A stretch of DNA of 47,608 bases from a virus: positions 1 to 47,608 of the IMG/VR virus record IMGVR_UViG_3300043570_000747. One strand, written 5' to 3'. A program made the position numbers and the translations under genes. The notes below the pieces were generated by a model. That model saw only the letters and a program-made list of their open reading frames with translations. It did no database searches and had not been told where the DNA came from. Below are positions 29,603 to 36,478 of the stretch, piece after piece (positions within the stretch are counted from its first letter, which is position 1; every line of letters begins with the position of its first letter).

Positions 29603-30114
29603 TAATTAGGCATTGCCTTTAACTTATCATAAGGTACTACCCACGTAGTATTATTATACTTAGATAGATATATGTCTTGCATACACTCGTGTCCATACAT
29701 CCAGCCTATAGCTTTATATGGGGTGCTTCTTCTATCTTCGTTCTTACCCGTCCTATTCTTGATGGCCATGCCATCTATCATTAGGACATATCTTAGATCA
29801 GGGTTATCCCTCTTGGTGAATCGTAGTCCACCAGTTGGATTAAATGAGTATCTAATTTCTCCAACCCCAGGGACATCTAATTCAGTCTTCCATTTGTTGA
29901 AGTGTGGTACAAACTCTGTTTTGCCAAGCATTCTGGCAAATGCCAATTCTGATCCTGCACATATAACATGCTGCCACATCTCCCAGAGATCACCTTCAGC
30001 ATAGTTGATATTCTTACTTGGATCACCGAAATAAGGCTTTTGTCTCTGATATCCTACCTCTACACATATGGCTTCTTCTTTGGCAGATAGGCTATATTCC
30101 CATGTCCTTGCCAC
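29602..30114 (-). CDS. conserved phage protein, possible nuclease-like fold
   Basis: 170 residues. ...ICAGSELAFARMLGKT...WKTELDVPGVGEIRYSFNPTGGLRFTKRDNPDLRYVLMIDGMA... The D-V-P-G-V-G-E-I-R then R-x-x-D-x-P-D-L-R-Y-V-L pattern occurs in a widespread phage family. It is faintly reminiscent of PD-(D/E)xK-type cores (E near N-term, D-x9-E/R), but I cannot confirm catalytic residues. Operon with two or three small genes. Confidence 0.55.
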   Translation of the reverse strand: MARTWEYSLSAKEEAICVEVGYQRQKPYFGDPSKNINYAEGDLWEMWQHVICAGSELAFARMLGKTEFVPHFNKWKTELDVPGVGEIRYSFNPTGGLRFTKRDNPDLRYVLMIDGMAIKNRTGKNEDRRSTPYKAIGWMYGHECMQDIYLSKYNNTTWVVPYDKLKAMPN

Positions 30115-30324
30115 CTAGTATCCACCCATACATTCATTACGAGTATGATATAGTCTGATCTTAGTCAATATCTTCTTATTCGGAGCATAAAGCTCTTCCC
30201 CACAACATGCAGCTTTTAGGCGCCATTCTTTGCCAAAGAAGTCATATGTCATGCCCTTAAAGTTGGCATATTTGTGCGCCACAAAAGTAGCAAATGGATC
30301 AGGGATTTCCATATTATCGATCAT
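30115..30324 (-). CDS. hypothetical protein, leaderless
   Basis: 69 residues: MIDNMEIPDPFATFVAHKYANFKGMTYDFFGKEWRLKAACCGEELYAPNKKILTKIRLYHTRNECMGGY. Lone start at a consensus promoter with the -10 box exactly 6 nt before ATG. Directly followed (0 nt) by the 170-residue gene. No family recognised. Confidence 0.6.
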   Translation of the reverse strand: MIDNMEIPDPFATFVAHKYANFKGMTYDFFGKEWRLKAACCGEELYAPNKKILTKIRLYHTRNECMGGY

Positions 30325-30330
30325 ATAGAT

Positions 30331-30359
30331 ATTATAGTATATCTGACGGGTACCGTCAA
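30331..30359 (-). promoter_or_regulatory. sigma70 promoter with inverted repeat
   Basis: Minus strand TTGACG (30354-30359), 17-bp spacer, TATAAT (30331-30336), 6 nt to ATG 30324. TGACGG-TAC-CCGTCA (30344-30358) overlaps the -35 and looks like an operator. Confidence 0.75.
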
Positions 30360-30416
30360 TAGGTCTCTCTACCGCCGCACTTTTTGCTTCACTAATTGCG
30401 GTCTATATAAAATATA

Positions 30417-31175
30417 TTATTTATTCTTAGGAATAAGGGTTTGAGGGCCTTCTGTACCGAATAGAGACTTCTTGATAGGAACACAGTTAGGAACTCTTCT
30501 GCCATTCTTATCCTTCATGCCTACCTGCTTATATCCAGCCCAGCAAGCTTTTTCCATGTTATCCCAGTTGTCTTCTTCTTCGTTATCTGACTCATAAGAC
30601 TTTGAAACCTCTTCATCAGAAAGCTCTTCTGCTTTGTACATATTATCATGGCCTTGGCACATCTTTTCAGTGCATCCACCTTTTGATTTACACTCCATGC
30701 AACCGTTACATTTGCATCCTTCAGTGTCTTCCATATCGTCTTCTTCGTCTTCAATTTCAATCTCAATTGCTTTGGTAATAGGATTAACTACATCATCAAA
30801 CATGTCTTTAATCTCTTCTACGATCTCGTTTAATTCTAAATTCTTTTTCATTGTTTTCTCCCTTTGAGTTATCTTGCGTGACCATGAAAATCCTGCGTCT
30901 CCGCCCCATGCTAACCACATAATCTTACCATTTGATGGGTTCTCTGCGTTATCCCAATCTTTACCTTGCTTGTCTACTTCGTGACGTGAGAAAAAAGAAT
31001 ACATTCTCTTTACAGTAGATAGGCTTAATGTTTCACCTCTTGCTAATTGTCCAGCTCTTGTCCAGCCTACAGCAGTTCCTGCGCCCTTTGCTTTACCCTG
31101 CTCTTTAAGTTTAATTGCTCTACGTGCAGCAGACTGCATTCCTGAAGTTGGCTTGTATCCTGTTTTTTCGCTCAT
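30417..31175 (-). CDS. conserved phage protein with C-terminal zinc cluster
   Basis: 252 residues. N-terminal 100: GYKPTSGMQSAARRAIKLKEQGKAKGAGTAVGWTRAGQLARGETLSLSTVKRMYSFFSRHEVDKQGKDW..., ending in GKIMWLAWGGDAGFSWSR, a conserved phage block of unknown function. Middle acidic. Then Cys-rich CKCNGCMECKSKGGC. The C-terminal block EKACWAGYKQVGMKDKNGRRVPNCVPI is widespread near phage head genes. Role perhaps in head assembly or packaging; unproven. Leaderless start with TGG-extended -10. Confidence 0.6.
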   Translation of the reverse strand: MSEKTGYKPTSGMQSAARRAIKLKEQGKAKGAGTAVGWTRAGQLARGETLSLSTVKRMYSFFSRHEVDKQGKDWDNAENPSNGKIMWLAWGGDAGFSWSRKITQREKTMKKNLELNEIVEEIKDMFDDVVNPITKAIEIEIEDEEDDMEDTEGCKCNGCMECKSKGGCTEKMCQGHDNMYKAEELSDEEVSKSYESDNEEEDNWDNMEKACWAGYKQVGMKDKNGRRVPNCVPIKKSLFGTEGPQTLIPKNK

Positions 31176-31181
31176 GTCTTA

Positions 31182-31187
31182 ATTATA
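31182..31187 (-). promoter_or_regulatory. -10 box of a leaderless gene
   Basis: Minus strand TGG-TATAAT (31182-31187 for the hexamer), 6 nt to ATG 31175; no convincing -35. Confidence 0.55.
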
Positions 31188-31191
31188 CCAT

Positions 31192-31347
31192 TTACCTATT
31201 AGGGCCTAGAAATGGAGTAATCTTAAAATCATCATCTTCCGACCATTTGCCAGTAGAATAACCAATTTCTTTTTTTTCACAAAATTCTGCGTTTCTCACA
31301 CATCTTGGAAATAATGGAGACTCTTCGCATGTGCATACGCTACTCAT
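31192..31347 (-). CDS. small Cys-rich protein
   Basis: 51 residues: MSSVCTCEESPLFPRCVRNAEFCEKKEIGYSTGKWSEDDDFKITPFLGPNR; four Cys in CxC...C...C may bind metal. 8-bp overlap with 31340-31525; 3' end touches the promoter of the 31175 gene. Confidence 0.5.
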   Translation of the reverse strand: MSSVCTCEESPLFPRCVRNAEFCEKKEIGYSTGKWSEDDDFKITPFLGPNR

Positions 31348-31525
31348 GTAAACTATCGCTCATCCAAAGTTCTCCTAATATTATTGTATATCTTAATTTC
31401 AGTTGAGTAGAACTACATTTTAAACATTTAGGTTTGTAGTCTAATTCTTTAGATAACTCCATATATGTTTCAGCTTTACATTTGCATATAAAGCTATAAG
31501 TATAATCTCCTGCTACATTATTCAA
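31340..31525 (-). CDS. small zinc-ribbon protein
   Basis: 61 residues with FICKCKAETYMEL...PKCLKCSSTQLKL, i.e. CxC...CxxC zinc ribbon. Overlaps the genes on both sides by 8 bp, so one operon. Function unknown. Confidence 0.55.
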   Translation of the reverse strand: MNNVAGDYTYSFICKCKAETYMELSKELDYKPKCLKCSSTQLKLRYTIILGELWMSDSLHE

Positions 31526-31823
31526 AGTCTATTTGATTTTCAAACATATCTAATTGATTAGTATCTGCTTCTCTGAGCCATTGATCTTCCCATAAGCCCA
31601 TCAATGATTTGTTGCCAATATCGTCAAAGTAATATCGTTTCTTACCTTTATTGTATGTCCATCCATACCAAGTATCGCCTTCTGACCATGTTAGATTAGT
31701 TGGTTCCTCATGTTCATATTCCCACAATGATCTATCTACAGATTGATATAGCCTTACTTCATCAAATATAGCTTTTCTTAGTGGATCCCACCGAAATATT
31801 CTATTAACTAACCAATCAATCAT
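31518..31823 (-). CDS. hypothetical Trp-rich protein
   Basis: 101 residues from ATG 31823 (MIDWLVNRIFRWD...), which overlaps the stop of the small upstream ORF. A longer frame to 31856 exists, but it would run through that ORF. Rich in Trp (LWEYEHEEPTNLTWSEGDTWYGWTYNKGKKRYYF). No family recognised. Confidence 0.55.
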   Translation of the reverse strand: MIDWLVNRIFRWDPLRKAIFDEVRLYQSVDRSLWEYEHEEPTNLTWSEGDTWYGWTYNKGKKRYYFDDIGNKSLMGLWEDQWLREADTNQLDMFENQIDFE

Positions 31824-31920
31824 TTTCAGGATCCTTTTCCCATGTAAGTTTTCCATCTTTATATACAGGCCAATAGCCTAATGAACGCCAATCCATTTTC
31901 ATAATTTTAGGTTCTTTCAT
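31816..31920 (-). CDS. 34-residue protein, leaderless
   Basis: MKEPKIMKMDWRSLGYWPVYKDGKLTWEKDPEND. ATG is 6 nt after a TATAAT. Its stop overlaps the next start (ATGATTGA). Kept because of exact promoter placement and coupling. Confidence 0.5.
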   Translation of the reverse strand: MKEPKIMKMDWRSLGYWPVYKDGKLTWEKDPEND

Positions 31921-31926
31921 TATTTA

Positions 31927-31955
31927 ATTATATAATATTTATATGGGAGAGTCAA
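31927..31955 (-). promoter_or_regulatory. sigma70 promoter, leaderless operon
   Basis: Minus strand TTGACT (31950-31955), 17-bp spacer, TATAAT (31927-31932), 6 nt to ATG 31920. The -35 lies inside the 3' end of the 28-residue ORF. Confidence 0.75.
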
Positions 31956-32025
31956 GGACTTGATCAACTGCATCATCTATAGTTCTTGAATGTTCTTTTG
32001 AACAGTTCCCGCATTCTTTGCACAT
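31939..32025 (-). CDS. 28-residue zinc-knuckle peptide
   Basis: MCKECGNCSKEHSRTIDDAVDQVLDSPI: CxxC-x-x-C-x-x-x-H at the very N-terminus. Preceded by AAGGATAATA. Very short, so only moderate support. Confidence 0.4.
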   Translation of the reverse strand: MCKECGNCSKEHSRTIDDAVDQVLDSPI

Positions 32026-32078
32026 TATTATCCTTAAATAAATATAGCCCCAGTTACGGGGCCATATCTAATATGTAA

Positions 32079-32291
32079 TTAGACCTTCTTTGGTCTTGTT
32101 TTCTTAGGCTTTGGGTCTAAGGATGTTTCTCTACGTATTCCGTGGCTATTAGTATCTATCTTCATTCTTGGCTTAATGCCTTGTTTTGGATACTTTCTTG
32201 TAGCTTCACGACTTGTTACCGCTCCAGAAGCAGATCCTGCTGCTGGTGGTGGAGTCATTCCAGTTCCATCATCTTTTGTAAAATTACTCAT
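32079..32291 (-). CDS. disordered basic protein
   Basis: 70 residues, low complexity: PPPAAGSASGAVTSREATRKYPKQGIKPRMKIDTNSHGIRRETSLDPKPKKTRPKKV. Basic tail suggests nucleic-acid or capsid contact. 8-bp overlap with the upstream gene. Confidence 0.5.
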   Translation of the reverse strand: MSNFTKDDGTGMTPPPAAGSASGAVTSREATRKYPKQGIKPRMKIDTNSHGIRRETSLDPKPKKTRPKKV

Positions 32292-32433
32292 TAATAAATT
32301 GTCTTGTCTGCTCTGGTGTTGAAGTCATGCTAAGGGTTACGCCTGATTCACCATCTCTTGAAACATCAATAACAGTTACTGGAATTATTCCAGATTCGCT
32401 ACCTAATGCTTCACATCCACATTCAATACACAT
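32284..32433 (-). CDS. hypothetical protein with CxxCxC N-terminus
   Basis: 49 residues: MCIECGCEALGSESGIIPVTVIDVSRDGESGVTLSMTSTPEQTRQFINE. A CIECGCEA start with a following beta segment is seen in phage and actinobacterial mini-proteins. Two nt after the upstream gene stop; overlaps the downstream gene. Confidence 0.5.
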   Translation of the reverse strand: MCIECGCEALGSESGIIPVTVIDVSRDGESGVTLSMTSTPEQTRQFINE

Positions 32434-32435
32434 AA

Positions 32436-32594
32436 TTACTTACCGCCGTTGCCTAGACCAGAACCGTCTTGTGTTGACTTATCTGTTGCTGATACAGCTG
32501 ATGCTGGTGCCTGTCCTGTTGGATTTAGATCCAAGTTGTTTGTTCCTGCTGGCTTTACTTCTGAAAATCCTGTTAAATCATTTCCGTTTGTCAT
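32436..32594 (-). CDS. disordered small protein
   Basis: 52 residues, Gly/Ser/Thr/Asn-rich (MTNGNDLTGFSEVKPAGTNNLDLNPTGQAPASAVSATDKS...), predicted disordered. Ribosome site AGGAGT 8 nt before ATG. Its leader carries a 9-codon leaderless uORF. Confidence 0.5.
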   Translation of the reverse strand: MTNGNDLTGFSEVKPAGTNNLDLNPTGQAPASAVSATDKSTQDGSGLGNGGK

Positions 32595-32615
32595 TGTATT
32601 ACTCCTATAGGTTAT

Positions 32616-32645
32616 TTATTTAAGCGGGACTAGTATTCCGCTCAT
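32616..32645 (-). CDS. 9-residue leaderless leader peptide MSGILVPLK
   Basis: ATG 32645 is exactly 6 nt after TATAAT (minus strand, 32652-32657, with TGC before it). Nine codons then TAA, within a hairpin-forming leader (AGCGG...CCGCT). The following gene starts 21 nt after the uORF stop. Could control translation or transcription of 32436-32594. Placement matches the leaderless pattern seen elsewhere in the window; peptide function is hypothetical. Confidence 0.4.
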   Translation of the reverse strand: MSGILVPLK

Positions 32646-32651
32646 CCCTCT

Positions 32652-32660
32652 ATTATAGCA
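32652..32660 (-). promoter_or_regulatory. extended -10 promoter
   Basis: Minus strand TGC-TATAAT. Drives the uORF and the 52-residue gene. Confidence 0.55.
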
Positions 32661-32669
32661 TTTAGTTGA

Positions 32670-32795
32670 TTAGGATCTGTAGTTTTCATGCCAGCATTCA
32701 TCACAGATATCTATGATCCCGCCTTCTGGCTTGGCAGCTATTCTTGTAGCCTTGTTATTACAGTCTTTTAGCCATTCGCATTTATCGGTAAACAT
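32670..32795 (-). CDS. small zinc-type protein
   Basis: 41 residues: MFTDKCEWLKDCNNKATRIAAKPEGGIIDICDECWHENYRS, with C-x5-C...CxxC. The same layout as the 43- and 36-residue proteins near 15 kb and the DUF7455-like protein. TAATG coupling with the upstream gene. Confidence 0.5.
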   Translation of the reverse strand: MFTDKCEWLKDCNNKATRIAAKPEGGIIDICDECWHENYRS

Positions 32796-32938
32796 TATTT
32801 TGCTGTATTGACCTTAATGCCTCTATATCCAGTTTTCTTTTTATTCATAGACCCTGGCTTTTTAAATGCTGACCCACTTGGTGTTGACGCAATTCTTTGT
32901 TCTAATGCCTTTTTAATTTTATCGTGGTGTTTACCCAT
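32795..32938 (-). CDS. small basic protein
   Basis: 47 residues, Lys-rich (MGKHHDKIKKALEQRIASTPSGSAFKKPGSMNKKKTGYRGIKVNTAK). Overlaps its neighbours by 8 and 1 bases. Possibly nucleic-acid binding; unknown. Confidence 0.5.
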   Translation of the reverse strand: MGKHHDKIKKALEQRIASTPSGSAFKKPGSMNKKKTGYRGIKVNTAK

Positions 32939-33074
32939 TGTTTTTTTCTATTATCCTGACTATGTATCTTATTACTTCGCTTGGTCTCCACTCTGGAGGC
33001 AATTCTAAATACCTTATTTCATCCGCAATTTTTTTTCTGTGGTTTTCATCTAAATACTTTATTAGGTCATCCAT
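32931..33074 (-). CDS. hypothetical helical protein, leaderless
   Basis: 47 residues: MDDLIKYLDENHRKKIADEIRYLELPPEWRPSEVIRYIVRIIEKNNG. A -10 TAGAAT lies 6 nt before ATG. First gene of the operon that runs to 32436 or beyond. Confidence 0.5.
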   Translation of the reverse strand: MDDLIKYLDENHRKKIADEIRYLELPPEWRPSEVIRYIVRIIEKNNG

Positions 33075-33080
33075 ACGGCT

Positions 33081-33109
33081 ATTCTAGCATTTATAGTTCA
33101 ATGGGGCAA
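33081..33109 (-). promoter_or_regulatory. promoter, leaderless operon
   Basis: Minus strand TTGCCC (33104-33109), 17-bp spacer ending TGC, TAGAAT (33081-33086), 6 nt to ATG 33074. The -35 lies in a GC-rich dyad. Confidence 0.6.
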
Positions 33110-33125
33110 GGCTTCCCCTGCCCCA
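33102..33125 (-). terminator. hairpin after secreted protein gene
   Basis: TGGGGCA (33102-33108) with TGCCCCA (33119-33125), 10-nt loop, 16 bp beyond the stop at 33141. No clear U-tract. Confidence 0.45.
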
Positions 33126-33140
33126 CGAACAATATATGGA

Positions 33141-34151
33141 TTACTTAATCCAGTTTATTTTTAGCTTAGGGAACTTAGCATTCCATTTCTTAGCCAAAGC
33201 ATTAAACTTTGTCTTTAGGTCTGCAATAGTCTTCTTTAAGACTTCATTCTCTGCCTTCAAGGTTGCTGTTGCTGAATCTGATGCTGCTTTATCTGCTGCA
33301 CGACCAGCTTTTTCTGCTGCAAGTGCTGAGTTAGCTGCTGCCAATTCTGCATTCTTTGCTGCTAATTCTGATAAAACGTCACGGACTACAATTGTAGCGC
33401 TTACAGAACCGACTGGTGTTGCCAAGCCTGTTACGGCTGTTGCTACTGTTGCATATGCAACAACTGTTACTGATCCTGTAGCAGGCATTGTAATTGTCTG
33501 CTCTTTAGTTCCAACTGTTGCTGTTGCTGTATCTGTAGTTAGTACAGTTGCTATTGCTGCTCCTGAGCTTGAAACCAAAGTATTAATTGTGGCTCCACCC
33601 TTTAAGTTACCAAATACATCGTATCCAGATACCTTAAGTACCTGTGATGTTCCCGCTGCTGATGATGCAGGCGCAGACAATGTAATTGAGTTCAGTGCAC
33701 CTGCGGTACCTTGAACATAATAAACTGTTGTAGTTCCAGCACGAGTAATCGATACTGATCCTACTGCTGTACTTTTAGTATATACATAAAAGTCTGCTGC
33801 TGTTCCAGTTCCTGTTGCAATCGAAAGTGTTGAAGTTCCGTTTGAAGCTGTTACTGGTGCTGTTGGTGTTGCAAGCGCAGGTACAATAGTTGCATTTACT
33901 GCAACTGCTGTTACTACGGTTCCAGTGTCTACTGAGGCAACTGCGATTTTTAGCGCATCTGCCGAATCCACACTGTTATCTGCTGGTACTGGTAGCGATA
34001 CAGGAGTTGTTACTACTGTTCCACCTGTTGCTGCAGATCCCGCCACCGTTAGGGTGACAGTTCCAGCATTAGCGTTAGCTGCTGGCGATACAAGCATTGT
34101 GCTAGTCAGGGCTGCAGCGATGATTAGCGATACTTTCTTGAATGATTTCAT
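33141..34151 (-). CDS. secreted surface protein (Ig-like plus coiled coil)
   Basis: 336 residues. Signal peptide MKSFKKVSLIIAAALTSTMLVSPAANANA with AxA cleavage sites near residue 29. Residues 30-250 are Thr/Val/Ala-rich beta strands with a bacterial Ig-like segment (LNSITLSAPASSAAGTSQVLKVSGYDVFGN). Residues 260-320 are a coiled coil (AAKNAELAAANSALAAEKAGRAADKAASD...). A short basic tail follows (KWNAKFPKLKINWIK). Resembles actinobacterial cell-surface proteins more than virion proteins. It may coat the infected cell, for example to block superinfection, or it may be host-derived. AAGGAG ribosome site. Confidence 0.7.
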   Translation of the reverse strand: MKSFKKVSLIIAAALTSTMLVSPAANANAGTVTLTVAGSAATGGTVVTTPVSLPVPADNSVDSADALKIAVASVDTGTVVTAVAVNATIVPALATPTAPVTASNGTSTLSIATGTGTAADFYVYTKSTAVGSVSITRAGTTTVYYVQGTAGALNSITLSAPASSAAGTSQVLKVSGYDVFGNLKGGATINTLVSSSGAAIATVLTTDTATATVGTKEQTITMPATGSVTVVAYATVATAVTGLATPVGSVSATIVVRDVLSELAAKNAELAAANSALAAEKAGRAADKAASDSATATLKAENEVLKKTIADLKTKFNALAKKWNAKFPKLKINWIK

Positions 34152-34253
34152 TCTATTTATTTCTCCTTATGTTAATCTGCCTCTTAACGAGCACAGAAAG
34201 TTTGTGACATGTTCACACTATGTAAGACGTTTTTCTCTATCAAATGTCGCTAT

Positions 34254-34454
34254 CTAATGTAATTCATGTATTTTTACGTGAAAAGAACAAGGGTCTCCGC
34301 CCTCATCCCATTCTTCCATTTCTTCATCTGACATTGGTGGGCCATCATGTGTATCGCAAAATACATCTGATATCCATCCTCGATCATAACCATTCTTAAG
34401 CCATATTTCAAACTCTAAATGATTAGCATCTTCTGAATCAAATTCTAAAACCAT
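34254..34454 (-). CDS. hypothetical acidic protein
   Basis: 66 residues, acidic: ...VFCDTHDGPPMSDEEMEEWDEGGDPCSFHVKIHEL. Pattern C...H...PM-S-x-EE...E-x-G-x-D-PC is found in small actinophage proteins. 10-bp overlap with thioredoxin gene. Confidence 0.6.
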   Translation of the reverse strand: MVLEFDSEDANHLEFEIWLKNGYDRGWISDVFCDTHDGPPMSDEEMEEWDEGGDPCSFHVKIHELH

Positions 34455-34747
34455 TCTGACAACTCCTCAAGCATTTTATGCTTTGGCTTTGCCCCGATGA
34501 TTGTCTTAACGACAACACCATCTTCAAATAATACCATAGTTGGTATAGAAGATACTGAGTATTCAACAGGTTTTAGAGGATTCTCATCAATATTTAACTT
34601 ACCAACGAGTATTCCGTGTTCTTTTGATATCTCATCTAAGATTGGAGATACCTTTTTACAAGGCCCACACCACTCTGCCCAAAAATCTATTAGTACTAAG
34701 CGGTTAGATTTAACGACTTCTTCAAAACTTTCATCAGTTACTATCAT
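34445..34747 (-). CDS. trxA: thioredoxin
   Basis: 100 residues, complete thioredoxin fold. Active site W26-C-G-P-C30 after LVLIDFWAEW, cis-proline in SSIPTMVLFEDG, and Gly in IIGAKP. A soluble dithiol reductant. It may feed the class II ribonucleotide reductase (nrdJ), whose C-terminal Cys pair needs reduction, or help folding of secreted proteins. Embedded in an operon with the subtilisin-like protease; 14-bp overlap upstream. Confidence 0.93.
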   Translation of the reverse strand: MIVTDESFEEVVKSNRLVLIDFWAEWCGPCKKVSPILDEISKEHGILVGKLNIDENPLKPVEYSVSSIPTMVLFEDGVVVKTIIGAKPKHKMLEELSEWF

Positions 34748-34952
34748 TAGGCTTTAGCTCCTCCGCTGCAGCATTAAATTTATTCATAAATGTTTGAATA
34801 ACCCATACAGTAGTTTCTCCTGCGTTTGTTGCCATAGCCTTTGAAGACTCTTCAGTTCTATCTTCAATTGCCAGTCCGTTATACCATTTCTGATATAACT
34901 CTTCGCCTATCTCTTTAATTATTTCTTCTAAAACAGTCATCTTGTTATCCAT
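34734..34952 (-). CDS. hypothetical helical protein
   Basis: 72 residues, acidic and helical (TVLEEIIKEIGEELYQKWYNGLAIEDRTEESSKAMATNAGETTVWVIQTFMNKF). Lies between the protease and thioredoxin genes, overlapping both. Unknown. Confidence 0.6.
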   Translation of the reverse strand: MDNKMTVLEEIIKEIGEELYQKWYNGLAIEDRTEESSKAMATNAGETTVWVIQTFMNKFNAAAEELKPNDSN

Positions 34953-35886
34953 TTATTGCTCCTTTTAAGTTAATCAATCTAACATGCTTTGAACCATTTT
35001 TTACCTTTGTTGCAGTTTTATAAAACAAATCGTATATTTCTTTTGAAGTATAAGTTGGATTATACATTTTTAAATCTAGCCATTTTGCTGCTGCTACTTG
35101 TGTTGAAACTGATGTGCCAATAATATTTTTTTGTATACCTCCAGGCATAGTTGCAGTCATTGATCCTTCAGTATAAAAATCTAACCTATTTGAATCTGAA
35201 TTTGTATAATAAGATAATCCGTATTTATTTGCAGCGCCAACTGAAATTGATTCTTTTATACACGCAGGCCAATCTATTCTAGACTTATCGCTATCGTTAC
35301 CTGCTGGGAAAAAAGATGGAATATTGTATTCAAGCAATAATTTTACTACTACCTCAACACCAGTCTCTTCATTACAATAATTTGGACTATGTGTTTTAAA
35401 ATTATGGTCGCCTTGAGACATTGAAATAGCTTGAATATTATATTTATCTTTATTGTCAAAAACCCAGAAAAGAGCATCTATTATTGTTTTTTGTGAAGAA
35501 TACTGTCTTGATCCGTTTAAGTCTTGCCCAGCAATTCTAATAAAAACTATGTTTATGTCTGGGTTTGTTGCTATCACGATAGAAGCCATTGCAGTTCCAT
35601 GAGAGAACTCTTTACTTGAAACCATGGATTCTGTAAATGAAGCAGATCCTGGACCCTCCATAAATGAAGTTCCGTTTGGACAAGTGTTCCACTCAAGAAT
35701 GCATGCCTGTTGAACAATTTTATCTTTAAATATAGGCAAAGAATCATCAATAGATGAATCTAAAATCGCAAGTGTTGGCCTAGGCAAATCTTTATTCTTT
35801 ATTTTTTTAACAGAGGAAGATGCTTCCGATACAGATGAAAAACAAACTAATGATATAGATAATAGCACAACAGTTATTTTACGCAT
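34945..35886 (-). CDS. secreted subtilisin-like serine protease (S8)
   Basis: 313 residues. Signal peptide residues 1-22 (MRKITVVLLSISLVCFSSVSEA). Catalytic triad visible: D43 in LAILDSSID, H96 in FSHGTAMAS, S259 in GTSVSTQVAA; oxyanion Asn in FFPAGND. Compact, no large prodomain. It may degrade host envelope proteins or competing enzymes, or process secreted phage proteins such as the fibre or surface proteins. A secreted subtilase is unusual in a phage. Start codon 7 nt after a -10 TAGAAT, so near-leaderless. Confidence 0.85.
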   Translation of the reverse strand: MRKITVVLLSISLVCFSSVSEASSSVKKIKNKDLPRPTLAILDSSIDDSLPIFKDKIVQQACILEWNTCPNGTSFMEGPGSASFTESMVSSKEFSHGTAMASIVIATNPDINIVFIRIAGQDLNGSRQYSSQKTIIDALFWVFDNKDKYNIQAISMSQGDHNFKTHSPNYCNEETGVEVVVKLLLEYNIPSFFPAGNDSDKSRIDWPACIKESISVGAANKYGLSYYTNSDSNRLDFYTEGSMTATMPGGIQKNIIGTSVSTQVAAAKWLDLKMYNPTYTSKEIYDLFYKTATKVKNGSKHVRLINLKGAING

Positions 35887-35893
35887 ATAACCT

Positions 35894-35921
35894 ATTCTAC
35901 TAAATATTGACAGATTGTCAA
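35894..35921 (-). promoter_or_regulatory. sigma70 promoter with perfect inverted repeat
   Basis: Minus strand TTGACA (35916-35921), 16-bp spacer, TAGAAT (35894-35899). TTGACA-ATC-TGTCAA (35907-35921) is a perfect dyad overlapping the -35; compare TGACGG-TAC-CCGTCA at the 30324 promoter. Confidence 0.75.
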
Positions 35922-35925
35922 TAGG

Positions 35926-36105
35926 CTATTCGTTGTCTAGTGTGTCTAATTTAGCCTTATACCATTTACCAGCGTCAAGATGTGTAGGCGTATGCATTCC
36001 TTGAGATTCTAATAGATTAGTTAAGCTTTGTGAATACAGTTCAACCATCATTTCAAGTCTTACTACCTGCATTTCTAGCAGTCTTAGTCTTTCTGACTTT
36101 CTCAT
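35926..36105 (-). CDS. coiled-coil protein
   Basis: 59 residues: MRKSERLRLLEMQVVRLEMMVELYSQSLTNLLESQGMHTPTHLDAGKWYKAKLDTLDNE. First 35 residues are a heptad-type coiled coil; the end is a short conserved block (DAGKWYKxKL) common in actinophages. ATGA overlap with 36102-36464. Confidence 0.55.
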   Translation of the reverse strand: MRKSERLRLLEMQVVRLEMMVELYSQSLTNLLESQGMHTPTHLDAGKWYKAKLDTLDNE

Positions 36106-36464
36106 TCCATTCCCTCTCTGTCTACGGGGGTAGGTGCTGTTGCAACACTACCACAACTAACACATTCCATATCTAGGAAGTATGTAGCAATTTCAAAATC
36201 TTCAAAAATAACTTTAAGGTTCCATATTTGCGATCCACACGGGCATAAATGAGTTGGTGTACCTCTTAAATCAATAGACTTATCGTAACTTTCTGGACGT
36301 AAATCCAGAATATCATTAGAATGACTTCCTTCTCTTTCAACGTCTTCTTTATCAATAATTGCTATCTCGTAGTTATCTAAAAACAAACTAACATTAGTTT
36401 TTATTTTTAAAACCCAGTAAGTTATAAAGACTGTCAGCAAGCATACAACTATGAGCCACTTCAT
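36102..36464 (-). CDS. membrane-anchored zinc-ribbon protein, leaderless
   Basis: 120 residues. N-terminal membrane helix (WLIVVCLLTVFITYWVL) and a C-terminal zinc ribbon, LCPCGSQIW...MECVSCGSVATAPTPVD. Cys pairs C-x-C-G and C-x-x-C-G. -10 TATAAT 6 nt before ATG. Confidence 0.6.
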   Translation of the reverse strand: MKWLIVVCLLTVFITYWVLKIKTNVSLFLDNYEIAIIDKEDVEREGSHSNDILDLRPESYDKSIDLRGTPTHLCPCGSQIWNLKVIFEDFEIATYFLDMECVSCGSVATAPTPVDREGME

Positions 36465-36470
36465 ATGTCT

Positions 36471-36476
36471 ATTATA
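36471..36476 (-). promoter_or_regulatory. -10 box of a leaderless gene
   Basis: Minus strand TATAAT, 6 nt before ATG 36464. It overlaps the last codons of the Ntn hydrolase gene by no more than the stop region (stop at 36479). Confidence 0.5.
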
Positions 36477-36478
36477 CC

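Noticed and set aside
33136-33714. Plus-strand 192-aa frame over the secreted surface protein gene
   Set aside because: Antisense shadow of an Ala/Thr-rich gene; the minus frame has signal peptide and domain logic.
34203-34217. TGTGA-CATGT-TCACA, a Crp-like dyad before the 336-aa gene
   Set aside because: Spacer of 5, not 6, and no TGTCAG promoter; kept only as a note.
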